A stretch of DNA of 64,000 bases from assembly GCF_002873395.1 (NCBI RefSeq), contig NZ_MCUV01000035.1, forward strand, positions 227,121 to 291,120, read 5' to 3'. The position numbers were made by a program, and so were the translations under genes. A model generated the notes under the pieces. It had not been told where the DNA came from. It ran no database searches and worked only from the letters and a program-made list of their open reading frames with translations. This stretch comes from Vibrio sp. 10N.286.49.B3. Its GTDB lineage: Bacteria > Pseudomonadota > Gammaproteobacteria > Enterobacterales > Vibrionaceae. Of this stretch, positions 1 to 9,456 are shown piece after piece; the first letter of the stretch is position 1, and each line of letters begins with the position of its first letter.

Positions 1-1952
1 ACATTGCTAATGATGCTTACTCCGAGCTTTCAGGATTAAGCCAAGCAGAACTGGTTGGCATGAATGATAGCCAAGTATTAGGTGAGCAATTTTTTTCTCA
101 GTTACAGCCTTACTATTTAAGAGCGCTTAATGGCGAGAGCATTGAATCTGAAGTGACTTTGAATGCTACAGATTTAGAAACTAGCCTACATTTTAGCCTA
201 TCACCTTTAACTAATAACGATTCTATTGAATACATTGTTTTTCATGCTATCGATATTTCAGAAAAGCAAATCTTAGCTCGCTCACTAGAAGACGCTGAGA
301 ATAATTTTACATCACTAACAAATATGTTACCTGATGGGGTAGTTATTATTGAAGATGATTATATATTGTCAGCCAATAATAGCGCTACTCATCTGCTCGG
401 ATTCAATTCTCCTGATGAATTATTAGGCGAAGAGTTAAATAGATTATTTATTGATGAAAAAACAAAGTCAGTTTTCAACCTACCCCTTCAATCGTTAATT
501 AATCAATCACCTCTGATATGCCTTACTGGTGCACGATGTGGGATAGAGCGAAGAGTACAATTACTTTGTGAGAAACATGCTACGCAAAATAATACTTTTA
601 TTGTGGTTATTAAAAGTGCTGAAATATCGGCAGATATATTAGATAAAAACCCACCAGTAGAAAGTGATCCTCATCGAAACCCTTTGACCAAACTCTATAA
701 CCGCTGTGGCTTTACTGCTCGCTTAGAGCATTTAATCAAAGAAAAAACACCGCTCGTTATGCTCTACCTTGATATTGATAATTTTAAAAATATCAATGAC
801 TCTCTTGGTCATCATATTGGTGACAAAGTGATCCAAGAAGTTGCCTATAGACTGACAAGATTACTACCGAAAGAGGCTGTTCTCGGTCATTTAGGAGGGG
901 ATTCATTTGCAATAATTTTGCCAAACCCTGAACACAATCGAATGGCTGAAGTGCTTTCTGAAAGAATTATCGCCATTATACATCAGCCGTTTAATTTACT
1001 GCACTTCAGTAAAAGATTGTCCTGTTCAATCGGTAGTGTAGCCTCACCTGCCGATGGTTCTGATCCTCGTATTTTATTGCAAAATGCCGATACTGCAATG
1101 TATGAGGCAAAGGAGCGTGGTCGTAATCGCCTTATAAAATTTAACGACCAAATGAACAAAGAAGCTCGCATGCGTCTTTGGTTAGAAATAGAGTTACAAA
1201 AAGCCCTTCAAAACAATGGCTTGGAGGTTTGGTATCAACCTAAAGTCAATGCTAAAGACTTTAGCATTAATGGCGCGGAGGCATTAGTGCGTTGGAAGCA
1301 CCCAATTGAAGGTTATATTAGCCCTGCATCTTTTATTCCTGTGGCAGAAAAAGCTGGATTAATTGAGCATTTAGGTCGTGTTGTTATGCGCGATGTATTT
1401 TCAACGGTTAAGCGCTGGAAGGTGCAAGGTATTTTACCAGGCCGAGTGGCTATCAACCTTTCTCCAGAACAATTTGGCAACCCTCAATTAATTAACTACA
1501 TTGAGAAGCTTCTACGCTCAACGGAACTCGATGCAAGTTGCATTACCTTTGAGCTGACAGAAAGCGCAGTAATGAGTGATAATAACCATACTTTGCAGAT
1601 GCTTAATGCCATAAAAAAACTGGGCTTTGCGCTTTCTATTGATGATTTTGGCACCGGCTACTCTTCGCTATCCTATCTTGCGCGCTTTCCGCTTGATGAG
1701 TTAAAGATTGATAGAGCATTTATTAAAGATATCGATACATTACCTAAGCAAATTACCGTGATTGAAAATATTATTAATCTTGGTAAATCACTTAATTTAA
1801 CCGTTGTTGCTGAAGGTATAGAGACACACGAGCAAGCGACATTATTATCAAACCTCAATTGTAATTCTATTCAAGGCTTCCACTTTCATCGCCCGCAACC
1901 TAAAGGTGATGTAGAGATCTTATTTGCCCAAAACTTACGTCATAAAAATTAA
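1..1952 (+). CDS. rocS: PAS-GGDEF-EAL c-di-GMP signalling protein, 5' end outside window (RocS-like)
   Basis: The reading frame is open to the left edge: codons from base 3 encode a PAS-like stretch before the first ATG at 60, so that ATG is internal and the true start lies outside the window. In order come the end of a PAS domain, a second PAS domain (about bases 345-480), a GGDEF domain and an EAL domain. The GGDEF signature at 894-908 reads GGDSF, with Ser in place of Glu, so cyclase activity is doubtful. The EAL domain looks intact: EAL at 1278-1286, then NLSPEQF, ELTES, DDFGTGYSS and VAEGIET. It is therefore probably a c-di-GMP phosphodiesterase whose GGDEF domain may only bind GTP or act structurally. 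Position next to ubiU matches V. cholerae rocS (VC0653, from memory). Several membrane or sensory segments could lie upstream. Confidence 0.85.
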   Translation, partial: IANDAYSELSGLSQAELVGMNDSQVLGEQFFSQLQPYYLRALNGESIESEVTLNATDLETSLHFSLSPLTNNDSIEYIVFHAIDISEKQILARSLEDAENNFTSLTNMLPDGVVIIEDDYILSANNSATHLLGFNSPDELLGEELNRLFIDEKTKSVFNLPLQSLINQSPLICLTGARCGIERRVQLLCEKHATQNNTFIVVIKSAEISADILDKNPPVESDPHRNPLTKLYNRCGFTARLEHLIKEKTPLVMLYLDIDNFKNINDSLGHHIGDKVIQEVAYRLTRLLPKEAVLGHLGGDSFAIILPNPEHNRMAEVLSERIIAIIHQPFNLLHFSKRLSCSIGSVASPADGSDPRILLQNADTAMYEAKERGRNRLIKFNDQMNKEARMRLWLEIELQKALQNNGLEVWYQPKVNAKDFSINGAEALVRWKHPIEGYISPASFIPVAEKAGLIEHLGRVVMRDVFSTVKRWKVQGILPGRVAINLSPEQFGNPQLINYIEKLLRSTELDASCITFELTESAVMSDNNHTLQMLNAIKKLGFALSIDDFGTGYSSLSYLARFPLDELKIDRAFIKDIDTLPKQITVIENIINLGKSLNLTVVAEGIETHEQATLLSNLNCNSIQGFHFHRPQPKGDVEILFAQNLRHKN

Positions 1953-2021
1953 CTGGTTATAGGTATTATCCTTATGGGGTAATTCATAACTTATTCACCT
2001 AAACATGGTTTATATCAATTT

Positions 2022-2030
2022 TGCTATACA
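2022..2030 (+). promoter_or_regulatory. Candidate extended -10 promoter for ubiUV
   Basis: TGC followed by TATACA lies 53 bases before the ubiU ATG, in the gap after the rocS-like gene. No good -35 is visible at 17 bases. No convincing FNR box (TTGAT-N4-ATCAA) was found, although the pathway is anaerobic. Confidence 0.3.
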
Positions 2031-2082
2031 TGATCCTTCATAAAATGACTGGATATTATTGATAACTATTGGTATTGAGCAT

Positions 2083-3096
2083 ATGGAACTTCTATGCCCT
2101 GCAGGTAATTTACCTGCTCTTAAAACCGCTATTGACTGCGGTGCTGATGCGGTATACATCGGCTTTAAAGATGATACGAATGCTCGCCACTTTGCTGGGC
2201 TCAACTTTACGGGTAAAAAATTGGATCGTGCCGTGCAATATGCTCACGATCATAATAAAAAGATTCATGTTGCCCTCAATACCTTTGCCCACCCCGATGG
2301 CTTTGAACGCTGGACTAATGCTGTAGATAAAGCTGCCGATATTGGTGTGGATGCGCTCATTGTGGCTGATATTGCTGTACTTGAGTATGCTGCAAGCAAA
2401 TACCCAGATCTCGAACTACACTTATCTGTTCAAGCCTCAGCGACTAACATTGCTGCTATTGATTTTTATAAAAAGAACTTCAATGTAAAACGTGTTGTCT
2501 TACCTCGTGTACTTTCTATTCATCAGGTAAAGCAGCTTTCCCGTAACATTACTTCGGATGTTGATCTTGAAGTCTTTGCCTTTGGTAGCTTATGCATCAT
2601 GGCGGAAGGTCGCTGCTACCTATCATCATATATGACGGGTGAGTCACCAAATACTGTTGGCGCTTGCTCTCCTGCCAAATATGTTCGTTGGCAGGAAACA
2701 GAAACAGGTCTGGAGTCACGCTTAAATGACATCCTGATCGATCGTTATGGCATGGGCGAAAATGCCGGTTATCCGACACTATGTAAGGGCCGTTTTGATG
2801 TTGAAGTTGATGGTGATAAAAAACGCTACCATGCACTAGAAGAGCCAACTAGCCTCAATACATTGTCCATGCTACCTGAACTTTTTGCGGCAAACGTTGC
2901 CTCAGTAAAAATTGAAGGTCGCCAGCGTAGCCCAGCTTATGTAGAGCAAGTAACAAGAACCTGGCGCGCAGCTATCGATCGTTACCAAGCTAACCCTGAA
3001 GGCTATCATGTTGATCCTAAATGGGATAACACCCTTGCAAATGTATCAGAAGGCACACAAACAACACTCGGTGCCTACCACCGTAAATGGCAATAA
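2083..3096 (+). CDS. ubiU: UbiU, O2-independent ubiquinone hydroxylation factor (U32 peptidase family)
   Basis: Partner of UbiV in the heterodimer that replaces the oxygen-dependent hydroxylases (UbiI/H/F) in ubiquinone synthesis; cytoplasmic and [4Fe-4S]-dependent. The protein is 337 aa and matches E. coli UbiU (YhbU) almost end to end, beginning MELLCPAGNLPALK. I chose ATG 2083 because it gives that N-terminus; an in-frame TTG at 2059 would add eight unconserved residues. The four cluster cysteines sit at 171, 178, 195 and 234, exactly two residues beyond the E. coli positions. The family signature around SLCIMAEGRCYLSSY is intact. ubiV follows after 12 bases, so the two are one operon. Old annotations as a collagenase or U32 protease are misleading. 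Confidence 0.95.
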   Translation: MELLCPAGNLPALKTAIDCGADAVYIGFKDDTNARHFAGLNFTGKKLDRAVQYAHDHNKKIHVALNTFAHPDGFERWTNAVDKAADIGVDALIVADIAVLEYAASKYPDLELHLSVQASATNIAAIDFYKKNFNVKRVVLPRVLSIHQVKQLSRNITSDVDLEVFAFGSLCIMAEGRCYLSSYMTGESPNTVGACSPAKYVRWQETETGLESRLNDILIDRYGMGENAGYPTLCKGRFDVEVDGDKKRYHALEEPTSLNTLSMLPELFAANVASVKIEGRQRSPAYVEQVTRTWRAAIDRYQANPEGYHVDPKWDNTLANVSEGTQTTLGAYHRKWQ

Positions 3097-3108
3097 AAGG
3101 GATTAAAA

Positions 3109-3999
3109 ATGGATAAATCAATGAAATATGCATTAGGTCCTTTGCTTTACTTTTGGCCGCAACAAGATGTTGAAGATTTTTATCAACAAGCAAAATCTAG
3201 CTCTGCCGATATCATCTATTTAGGTGAATCTGTTTGCTCAAAGCGTAGAGAAATTAAGCCAAAACAATGGCTTGATATTGCCAAAGATTTGTCATCTACC
3301 GGTAAGCAAGTTGTATTGTCTACCATGGCATTACTTGAAGCACCAAGTGAAGTCAATGTGATGAAAAAGTACATCGATAATGGTGACTTTGCCATTGAAG
3401 CAAATGATGTTTCAGCAATTCAATTGGCGGCAGAGAGTAAGGTTCCTTTCATCGTAGGTCCTGCAGTTAATACCTATAATGCACACACTCTTAACCTATT
3501 CTTAAAGCAAGGCATGACTCGCTGGTGTATGCCTGTCGAGTTATCAAGAGAGTGGCTAAGCCAAGTTTTAGCTCAGTGTGATGATCTGGCAATTCGTGAT
3601 AAGTTTGATGTGGAAGTCTTTAGCCATGGCTACCTTCCTCTTGCCTATTCCGCTCGCTGCTTTACAGCAAGAGCAGAAAATAAAGCTAAAGATGACTGCC
3701 AGACATGCTGCATTAAGTACCCAACCGGCTTACAAGTTGATAGCCAAGAGGGGCAATCTGTTTTCAATCTTAATGGCATTCAAACTCAATCGGGTTATTG
3801 CTACAACCTGATTAATGATCAAGTAAATATGAAAGGTCTAGTTGACGTTGTACGTTTAAGCCCACTTGGTCTAGATACTTTCGATCAATTAGATAAATTT
3901 AAAGCCAATCAAAATGGTCAAGCTCCTGCAATTATTACCGATCGCCAATGCAATGGCTACTGGCATCAATTAGCTGGTCTAGACATTAAAAATCTATAA
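3109..3999 (+). CDS. ubiV: UbiV, O2-independent ubiquinone hydroxylation factor
   Basis: Second half of the UbiU-UbiV iron-sulfur heterodimer for anaerobic ubiquinone synthesis. The protein is 296 aa from ATG 3109, which has an AAAGGG ribosome-binding site seven bases upstream; E. coli UbiV begins at the equivalent of the ATG at 3121, so the first four residues are uncertain. The four cluster-ligand cysteines are at 43, 184, 197 and 201 in this numbering, which equals the E. coli ligands C39, C180, C193 and C197 after subtracting four. An extra Cys sits at 200. The gene is translationally close to ubiU and ends just before a convergent MATE gene. Confidence 0.94.
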   Translation: MDKSMKYALGPLLYFWPQQDVEDFYQQAKSSSADIIYLGESVCSKRREIKPKQWLDIAKDLSSTGKQVVLSTMALLEAPSEVNVMKKYIDNGDFAIEANDVSAIQLAAESKVPFIVGPAVNTYNAHTLNLFLKQGMTRWCMPVELSREWLSQVLAQCDDLAIRDKFDVEVFSHGYLPLAYSARCFTARAENKAKDDCQTCCIKYPTGLQVDSQEGQSVFNLNGIQTQSGYCYNLINDQVNMKGLVDVVRLSPLGLDTFDQLDKFKANQNGQAPAIITDRQCNGYWHQLAGLDIKNL

Positions 4000-4014
4000 T
4001 ACACATCGTGGAAG

Positions 4015-4042
4015 GTTGTGATCAGAACTCACTGATCACAAC
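4015..4042. terminator. 11-bp inverted repeat between convergent ubiV and MATE genes
   Basis: GTTGTGATCAG and its exact complement CTGATCACAAC are separated by six bases. It fills the 48-base gap between two convergent genes, so a bidirectional terminator or 3'-end stabiliser is likely. There is no U-tract on either strand, so the terminator call is weaker than for other hairpins here. The half-site also contains GTGATCA, which resembles a CRP half-site, but there is no promoter nearby. Confidence 0.5.
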
Positions 4043-4047
4043 TCACT

Positions 4048-5385
4048 TTATTGACTGGTATTCACATCAGGATCTGCAGATAAGGCTTTTACATCCCGCC
4101 ACATCATCACTATAACCACGATTGTTAGTGCGATATTAGACAATGGATAAGCAAGCCAGATCCCTTCGATTCCCCACGATTGTGGCAATAAATATAAAAA
4201 CGGAATTTGGATGAGTACATTACCTAGCGTTACAAACAGAGCTTTTGAACTCATTGCAATAGACTGATAATACGCAGCGCAAACCACAAGAAAGCCATCC
4301 AAAAATAACGCAAAAAGATGTAAACGAAGACCTAATGCCGCCTGATGAATTAAGCTTGCATCATCAGAATTAAAAATGCTCACGATCGCTCTCGGATCGA
4401 TGTTCAAACCAATAACAAAAATAATCCCCCCGACAACTGCGCTTATCATGGCGACTTTCAGTAAGCGGTTCACGTTACTAATATTCTTTGCGCCATAATT
4501 ATAGCTAGCAAGCGGCTGCATACCGTTAGCTATCCCTTCAATAATGAGGTAATAAATAATGACAATATAACCAACGATAGCGTATGCCCCAACCCAACCT
4601 ATATCACCATAATAAGCAAATAGACCGTTATGCACGGCTATCATAATCGAGCCATAAGCGTACATAAAAAGACTAGATAAGCCGATAGTGATAATTCTAG
4701 ATGCAAACCTAAAGTGAAATTTTAAATCGCTAATTTTTAGTCGTAACGTTGCTTTCGATGTAAAGAAGTACAAAACACCACATAATGTCACCACCATTTG
4801 CGCAATACCGGTGGCTATCGCTGCTCCCTTTAACTCCCAACCTAAATACGCAATGAAGAGGTAATCTAAAATTATATTCACTAACGCGCCGATAACCATC
4901 AAAACAGTCGCGAAATTAGGGCTATTATCATTACGTAATAAAAATGGGAAAGCAATTGAGCCTAATGAGAATACGCTCGCTACTATTAAGATCTCTAAAT
5001 ACTGCATACCGAGATCATAAACGCGCCCTTCCGCTCCCTGCCACAACAAAAAATCATCAGAGCAAAGCCATAAAATACCCGCGACGATTGGAGATAAAAT
5101 GCCTAGCATCGTTATTCCCGTCGCTAGGATCTGTTTTGCGCCTTTTTTATCTTGTCGCCCAAGTCGAATCGATGTCATCGCACCAGCACCGACACCAACC
5201 ATCATGCCAATGCCGAGTATGACGCCTAGCACAGGCCAAGCGACATTAATCGCTGCCAACCCTTGCGCACCGACGTAACGACCAATGAAAATACCATCAA
5301 CGACTTGGTATAAGCCATTCACTAACATGGCAGCAACGGTAGGTATGGTATAACGCCAAAACTGTCGATAAATTGATTTATGCAT
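4048..5385 (-). CDS. MATE family multidrug/cation antiporter
   Basis: A polytopic inner-membrane protein of 445 aa, the usual MATE length (about 12 helices in two homologous halves). The N-terminal half carries the family pattern FWRYTIPTVAAMLVNGLYQVVDGIFIGR and the second half repeats it near residue 240. It exports drugs or other cationic compounds in exchange for Na+ or H+; the substrate cannot be read from sequence. I chose ATG 5385; an in-frame GTG at 5394 would add three residues. A MarR-family regulator gene lies 68 bases upstream on the same strand, so the pair looks like a regulator-pump operon. Closest subfamily is MepA/DinF-like rather than NorM, judged by eye only. Confidence 0.85.
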   Translation of the reverse strand: MHKSIYRQFWRYTIPTVAAMLVNGLYQVVDGIFIGRYVGAQGLAAINVAWPVLGVILGIGMMVGVGAGAMTSIRLGRQDKKGAKQILATGITMLGILSPIVAGILWLCSDDFLLWQGAEGRVYDLGMQYLEILIVASVFSLGSIAFPFLLRNDNSPNFATVLMVIGALVNIILDYLFIAYLGWELKGAAIATGIAQMVVTLCGVLYFFTSKATLRLKISDLKFHFRFASRIITIGLSSLFMYAYGSIMIAVHNGLFAYYGDIGWVGAYAIVGYIVIIYYLIIEGIANGMQPLASYNYGAKNISNVNRLLKVAMISAVVGGIIFVIGLNIDPRAIVSIFNSDDASLIHQAALGLRLHLFALFLDGFLVVCAAYYQSIAMSSKALFVTLGNVLIQIPFLYLLPQSWGIEGIWLAYPLSNIALTIVVIVMMWRDVKALSADPDVNTSQ

Positions 5386-5453
5386 CGCTATCACTTCATA
5401 GAATTAGTGCTAATTTAGTTAACCAAGCTAATTAAATTATAAAAATAAATGGG

Positions 5454-5870
5454 CTAAACTGAAGCAGTGGCTTTCGCTAATAATGCCTCTAACTGCTTTG
5501 TTTCTTCCGCGTTTAGTTTTTTCTTCAACACATCTGCCATTAACATATAAACTTCACTTTCTTGCTTTAATGCCTCTTGCGCCATTGCTGTTAATTCAAT
5601 GCGCTTTGAACGAGCATCTTCCATACAAGGTCTGCGTAATACTAACCCTTTCTTTTCTAAACGCTTTGTCATATTAGTCGCGGAGGGTTTTGTCACTTGC
5701 AGCTCTGATGCAAGATCGGTTAAGCGAATTGAAGGTTGTGCGTTCTGCACCACTTTTAAATAGTCATATTCATTAAAGCTTAATAGCGAAAAAGGGTCAT
5801 CTTTACAGTGTGTTCGCCAAATTTTAGCGGCAAATCGCTCTATCTTTTCTAGCGTGAAACCTAAGCTCAT
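5454..5870 (-). CDS. MarR family transcriptional regulator
   Basis: A 138-aa winged-helix repressor. Residues about 30-100 form the MarR core: RLTDLASELQVTKPSATNMTKRLEKKG is the helix-turn-helix recognition segment, followed by the wing (RRPCMEDARSKRIELT) and a dimerisation helix at the C-terminus. The start ATG at 5870 is preceded by GAGG at seven bases. It is followed at 68 bases by the MATE pump gene on the same strand. A perfect 10-bp inverted repeat just upstream (5884-5910) overlaps a plausible -10, which suggests that the protein represses its own operon and is released by a ligand, as is typical of MarR. The ligand is unknown. Confidence 0.88.
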   Translation of the reverse strand: MSLGFTLEKIERFAAKIWRTHCKDDPFSLLSFNEYDYLKVVQNAQPSIRLTDLASELQVTKPSATNMTKRLEKKGLVLRRPCMEDARSKRIELTAMAQEALKQESEVYMLMADVLKKKLNAEETKQLEALLAKATASV

Positions 5871-5883
5871 CTATTTACCTCAA

Positions 5884-5910
5884 AATATAGTTAGCAAGGA
5901 TAACTATATT
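5884..5910 (-). promoter_or_regulatory. Palindromic operator upstream of marR-MATE
   Basis: AATATAGTTA and its exact complement TAACTATATT flank a seven-base spacer. Reading on the minus strand, a TTGCTT element lies 17-19 bases upstream of TATAGT-like sequence inside the repeat, so a bound dimer would cover the -10. The inner part (TTAGCAAG) resembles the SlyA/MarR type of site. The repeat ends 13 bases before the marR ATG. Confidence 0.65.
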
Positions 5911-5987
5911 AATCTGTTATCACAAAAAAGCAATGATTTATAATGGCTATATAATTGATTCTTCTGTATTAAATATCACAGTCATTA

Positions 5988-6005
5988 ATGGGCATAAATG
6001 CCCAT
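5988..6005. repeat. Short perfect inverted repeat downstream of nlpI
   Basis: ATGGGCAT and ATGCCCAT are separated by AA. It lies 27 bases past the nlpI stop on the minus strand and could be part of a transcript end, but there is no U-tract and a two-base loop is too tight for a good RNA hairpin. A protein-binding palindrome is equally possible. Confidence 0.35.
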
Positions 6006-6032
6006 GACTAAAAGAGTATCTCTATATATTGT

Positions 6033-6926
6033 CTAATTAAGTTGCTGCTCTTTGCGCATCTCTTGCAGATCATCGTATATACGCCCTAACTCAATAAAGG
6101 CATAGCGATGTTCGACATACTCATAAACATTAAAAGAGATCGCAAGTTTATACAGTGAAATCGCGTTAGCAAAATCACCTTCCATTTGGTAGCGCTTGCC
6201 TAGATAATAGTACGTTTCGGTTAGTCGCTGGGCTAATATAGTATTATCTCTTGTGCCTTGTAAAATAGCTTTAAAAGCCTGCTGCTCACTAATATCTTCG
6301 AGCATGATCGCAACTAAAACCCAGCCCCAATCATCACTTCTATTTTCATATTTCGTTAGCAGGTCATTTTCAGCGGCAATAGGGTCGATTTCCGATTGAA
6401 TAATATACAACCAGAGCGCATTAAATGGATCATCAGAGTAGCGATTATAATGTGCCTGCATCTCTTCAAATGCGAGCTGGTTTCTTTCACCAAAATGCAA
6501 AGCAATCGCTCGATTACGCTCGGCATAATAATTGGTAGGATCTAACTCTAAAGTGGAATCAAAAGCTTCATAGGCAGCATCAAACTCCGCTTCTTGAGTA
6601 TATAACACCCCTAGCATATTAAAAATATCAGGCTGAGCTGGGTCTAATGCTAATGACTGATTAAAATCTAAACGAGCAAGATTTCTTAAACCAACACTAT
6701 CGTAATAACTCCCTCGCTCATAAAACATTTGTGCTCGAACATCTTCGGCTAGATCTGGGCGCTGTAAAAACTGGCTTAAACGTGCAATTTGGACCTCTTG
6801 TTGAACGCTAGGCTGCAAAGGGACTGACATTGGTGGATAAACCCACTGGTTCTCAATATTTGATTGTGAGGCACAGCCTGTGAGCAATACCATCAAAAAT
6901 AGACTTACGGTTTGAAACCATTTCAC
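6033..6926 (-). CDS. nlpI: NlpI, TPR lipoprotein adaptor of peptidoglycan endopeptidases
   Basis: An outer-membrane lipoprotein of 297 aa (E. coli 294). The signal peptide ends at a lipobox LLTGC with the lipidated Cys at residue 18. TPR repeats follow, including the canonical-looking FNMLGVLYTQEAEFDAAYEAF segment near residue 90. In E. coli it scaffolds hydrolases such as MepS with the protease Prc and other peptidoglycan enzymes. The start codon is GTG at 6926, with AGGAG nine bases upstream. It sits directly downstream of pnp, as in E. coli, but a strong terminator at 6988-7020 separates them, so it probably has its own promoter or relies on read-through. Confidence 0.92.
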   Translation of the reverse strand: MKWFQTVSLFLMVLLTGCASQSNIENQWVYPPMSVPLQPSVQQEVQIARLSQFLQRPDLAEDVRAQMFYERGSYYDSVGLRNLARLDFNQSLALDPAQPDIFNMLGVLYTQEAEFDAAYEAFDSTLELDPTNYYAERNRAIALHFGERNQLAFEEMQAHYNRYSDDPFNALWLYIIQSEIDPIAAENDLLTKYENRSDDWGWVLVAIMLEDISEQQAFKAILQGTRDNTILAQRLTETYYYLGKRYQMEGDFANAISLYKLAISFNVYEYVEHRYAFIELGRIYDDLQEMRKEQQLN

Positions 6927-6987
6927 AAATAATCACTCCTGTTAACACGCATAATAGATCTATCAAATCAGTTCTTTAGTATAGGCA

Positions 6988-7020
6988 CAAAAAAAGGGGA
7001 ACGATAAACGTTCCCCCTTT
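6988..7020 (-). terminator. Intrinsic terminator of pnp
   Basis: On the minus strand GGGGAACG pairs with CGTTCCCC around a TTTAT loop and is followed by a run of seven Ts. It lies 58 bases past the pnp stop. The loop and flanks are nearly identical to the rpsO terminator at 9457-9486. Confidence 0.9.
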
Positions 7021-7077
7021 ATAACATGATTTCGATCGTGTGGGCTATGATAAACCCACAAATCATAATCTAGCTAA

Positions 7078-9198
7078 TTAAGCTTCAGGTGCTGCTGCAT
7101 CTTCAGCTGGTGTTTCTACCGCTTCTTTCATGCTCAGACGAACACGGCCTTGGCGGTCAATCTCTAGTACTTTAACTTTAACTTCTTGGCCTTCAGTTAG
7201 GTAGTCAGATACTTTTTCAATACGCTTGTCTGCGATTTGAGAAATGTGAACTAGACCATCTTTACCAGGTAAGATGTTAACGAATGCACCAAAGTCAGCT
7301 AGACGAGCAACTTTACCCGTGTAGATAGTACCCACTTCGACTTCAGCAGTTAGTGCTTTAATGCGGTTGATTGCATCGTCAGCTTGCTCGCCAGAAGTTG
7401 CAGCAATTTTAACTGTACCATCATCTTCAATTTCGATAGTTGTACCCGTTTCTTCACAAAGAGAACGAATAACTGCACCACCTTTACCGATAACATCACG
7501 GATCTTATCAGTGTTGATTTTCATTGTGTGGATGCGTGGAGCGAATTGAGAGATATCTTCACGAGCACCAGAGATAGCTTCATCCATTACAGTAAGGATG
7601 TGCTTACGTGCACCTTGCGCTTGGTTAAGTGCAATTTGCATGATCTCTTTAGTAATACCTTCGATCTTGATGTCCATTTGAAGTGCAGTGATACCAGCGT
7701 TAGTACCTGCTACTTTAAAGTCCATGTCGCCTAGGTGATCTTCATCGCCAAGGATGTCAGAAAGAACAACGAAATCGTCGCCTTCTTTAACAAGACCCAT
7801 TGCGATACCTGCAACAGACGCTTTAATTGGAACACCAGCATCCATAAGTGCTAGAGAAGTACCACATACAGAAGCCATTGAAGAAGAACCGTTAGATTCT
7901 GTGATTTCTGATACTACACGTACTGTGTATGGGAACTCTTCAATAGAAGGCATTACTGCTTGAATACCACGTTTTGCTAGCTTACCGTGACCGATTTCAC
8001 GACGCTTAGGAGAACCTACAAAACCAGTTTCACCTACACAGTATGGAGGGAAGTTGTAGTGTAGTAAGAAATGATCTTTCTTCTCACCCATTAGGCTATC
8101 GATGATTTGAGCATCACGTTGTGTACCAAGCGTTGCAGTAACAAGTGCTTGCGTTTCACCACGAGTAAATAGAGAAGAACCGTGTGTACGAGGAAGAACA
8201 CCAGTGCGTACATCAAGTGCACGAACCATATCTTTTTCACGACCATCGATACGTGGGTTACCAGCGATAATGCGGCTACGTACTACGTTTTTCTCTAGAG
8301 AACCTAGCATTGAACGGATTTCACGTTCATCTAATGTTTCATCAGCAGCAACTAATTGAGCAATAACTTCATTTTTGATTACGCCAACTTGGTCGTAACG
8401 AGCCATTTTCTCAGTGATTTGGTATGCATCAGAAAGACGAGTTTCTGCAAGAGCTGCAACTTGTGCTTTTAGCTCAGTGTTAACTTCAGGTGCAGTCCAG
8501 TTCCAAGATGGTGTAGCTACTTCAGCAGCAAATTCATTGATTGCTTTAATTACAACTTGTTGTTGATCGTGACCGTAAACAACAGCAGCAAGCATCTCTT
8601 CTTCAGATAGGTTATCTGCTTCAGATTCAACCATTAATACTGCGCCTTCAGTACCAGATACAACAAGATCTAGTTTAGAGCTTTCAAGTTCAGTATTTGA
8701 AGGGTTAAGTACTAGCTCACCATCGATATGACCAACACGAGCCGCACCGATTGGACCATTAAATGGAACACCAGCAATAGATAGTGCTGCAGACGTAGCG
8801 ATCATAGTGATCATGTCTGGGTTTACTTCAGGGTTGATCGATACAACCGTTGCAATTACTTGTACTTCGTTTTTAAAAGCACTTGGGAAAAGCGGACGGA
8901 TTGGACGGTCAATAAGACGAGCTGTTAGTGTTTCAGCTTCTGAAGGACGACCTTCACGCTTGAAGAAACCACCAGGGATTTTACCAGCAGCGTAAGTACG
9001 CTCTTGGTAGTTAACTGTTAGTGGGAAAAAGTCTTGACCTTCTACCGCTTCTTTTTTAGCAACAACAGATACGAATACTGATGTATCGTCCATTGTAGCC
9101 ATTACAGCAGCAGTTGCTTGGCGAGCAATTACGCCCGTCTCTAGAGTTACGGTATGGTTACCGTATTGAAATGATTTTACGACTGGATTAGCGAACAT
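7078..9198 (-). CDS. pnp: Polynucleotide phosphorylase
   Basis: 3'-5' phosphorolytic exoribonuclease and degradosome component, 706 aa (E. coli 711). Domain order: RNase PH-like 1 (residues about 5-215), helical linker, RNase PH-like 2 (about 310-540), KH domain with [10 protein letters not shown] near 560 and S1 RNA-binding domain near 620-690. The start was set at ATG 9198 because it gives the conserved [14 protein letters not shown]-terminus and has AAGGA six bases before it; a longer frame from 9258 has no support. rpsO lies upstream on the same strand, the classical rpsO-pnp pair. The C-terminal tail is short and Ala/Glu-rich. In E. coli RNase III cleavage in the leader allows autoregulation; a hairpin in the leader here may serve this. 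Confidence 0.97.
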   Translation of the reverse strand: MFANPVVKSFQYGNHTVTLETGVIARQATAAVMATMDDTSVFVSVVAKKEAVEGQDFFPLTVNYQERTYAAGKIPGGFFKREGRPSEAETLTARLIDRPIRPLFPSAFKNEVQVIATVVSINPEVNPDMITMIATSAALSIAGVPFNGPIGAARVGHIDGELVLNPSNTELESSKLDLVVSGTEGAVLMVESEADNLSEEEMLAAVVYGHDQQQVVIKAINEFAAEVATPSWNWTAPEVNTELKAQVAALAETRLSDAYQITEKMARYDQVGVIKNEVIAQLVAADETLDEREIRSMLGSLEKNVVRSRIIAGNPRIDGREKDMVRALDVRTGVLPRTHGSSLFTRGETQALVTATLGTQRDAQIIDSLMGEKKDHFLLHYNFPPYCVGETGFVGSPKRREIGHGKLAKRGIQAVMPSIEEFPYTVRVVSEITESNGSSSMASVCGTSLALMDAGVPIKASVAGIAMGLVKEGDDFVVLSDILGDEDHLGDMDFKVAGTNAGITALQMDIKIEGITKEIMQIALNQAQGARKHILTVMDEAISGAREDISQFAPRIHTMKINTDKIRDVIGKGGAVIRSLCEETGTTIEIEDDGTVKIAATSGEQADDAINRIKALTAEVEVGTIYTGKVARLADFGAFVNILPGKDGLVHISQIADKRIEKVSDYLTEGQEVKVKVLEIDRQGRVRLSMKEAVETPAEDAAAPEA

Positions 9199-9456
9199 TT
9201 TTATTCCTTTATCTAACTCAGAAAGAGTCAGTAAATAGTAATGAACAATCCAACTCAATACTCATCGCGACTAGTAAAAGAAGACGGATAAATCCACTTT
9301 TAATAGCCGCGACCTTTTGGTCGACTTCGGTGACAGTATTAAGATGAATTAGATAAATATGCTGATAAGACTCTCAATAGAAAGCTCAACGATGGGTATT
9401 ATAAACTATTTTTTGCTGGAGAGGTATTTTCGGCCTTAAAAAGGCAAACTTTAGGC
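9199..9456 (-). promoter_or_regulatory. pnp leader region with a GC hairpin
   Basis: This untranslated stretch separates the rpsO terminator from pnp. It holds a perfect CGACC/GGTCG hairpin with a four-base loop at 9310-9323 and A/T-rich sequence with several TTGAG elements around 9370-9400 that could be -35 boxes. E. coli pnp has an RNase III-processed leader used in autoregulation, but I could not find an equally long duplex here. Confidence 0.4.

Noticed and set aside
2015..2082. FNR site for ubiUV.
   Set aside because: Only half-sites (TTGAT, ATCAA) are seen; they do not pair at four-base spacing.
3109..3999. U32 peptidase/collagenase.
   Set aside because: Cysteine ligand pattern and pairing with ubiU identify UbiV.
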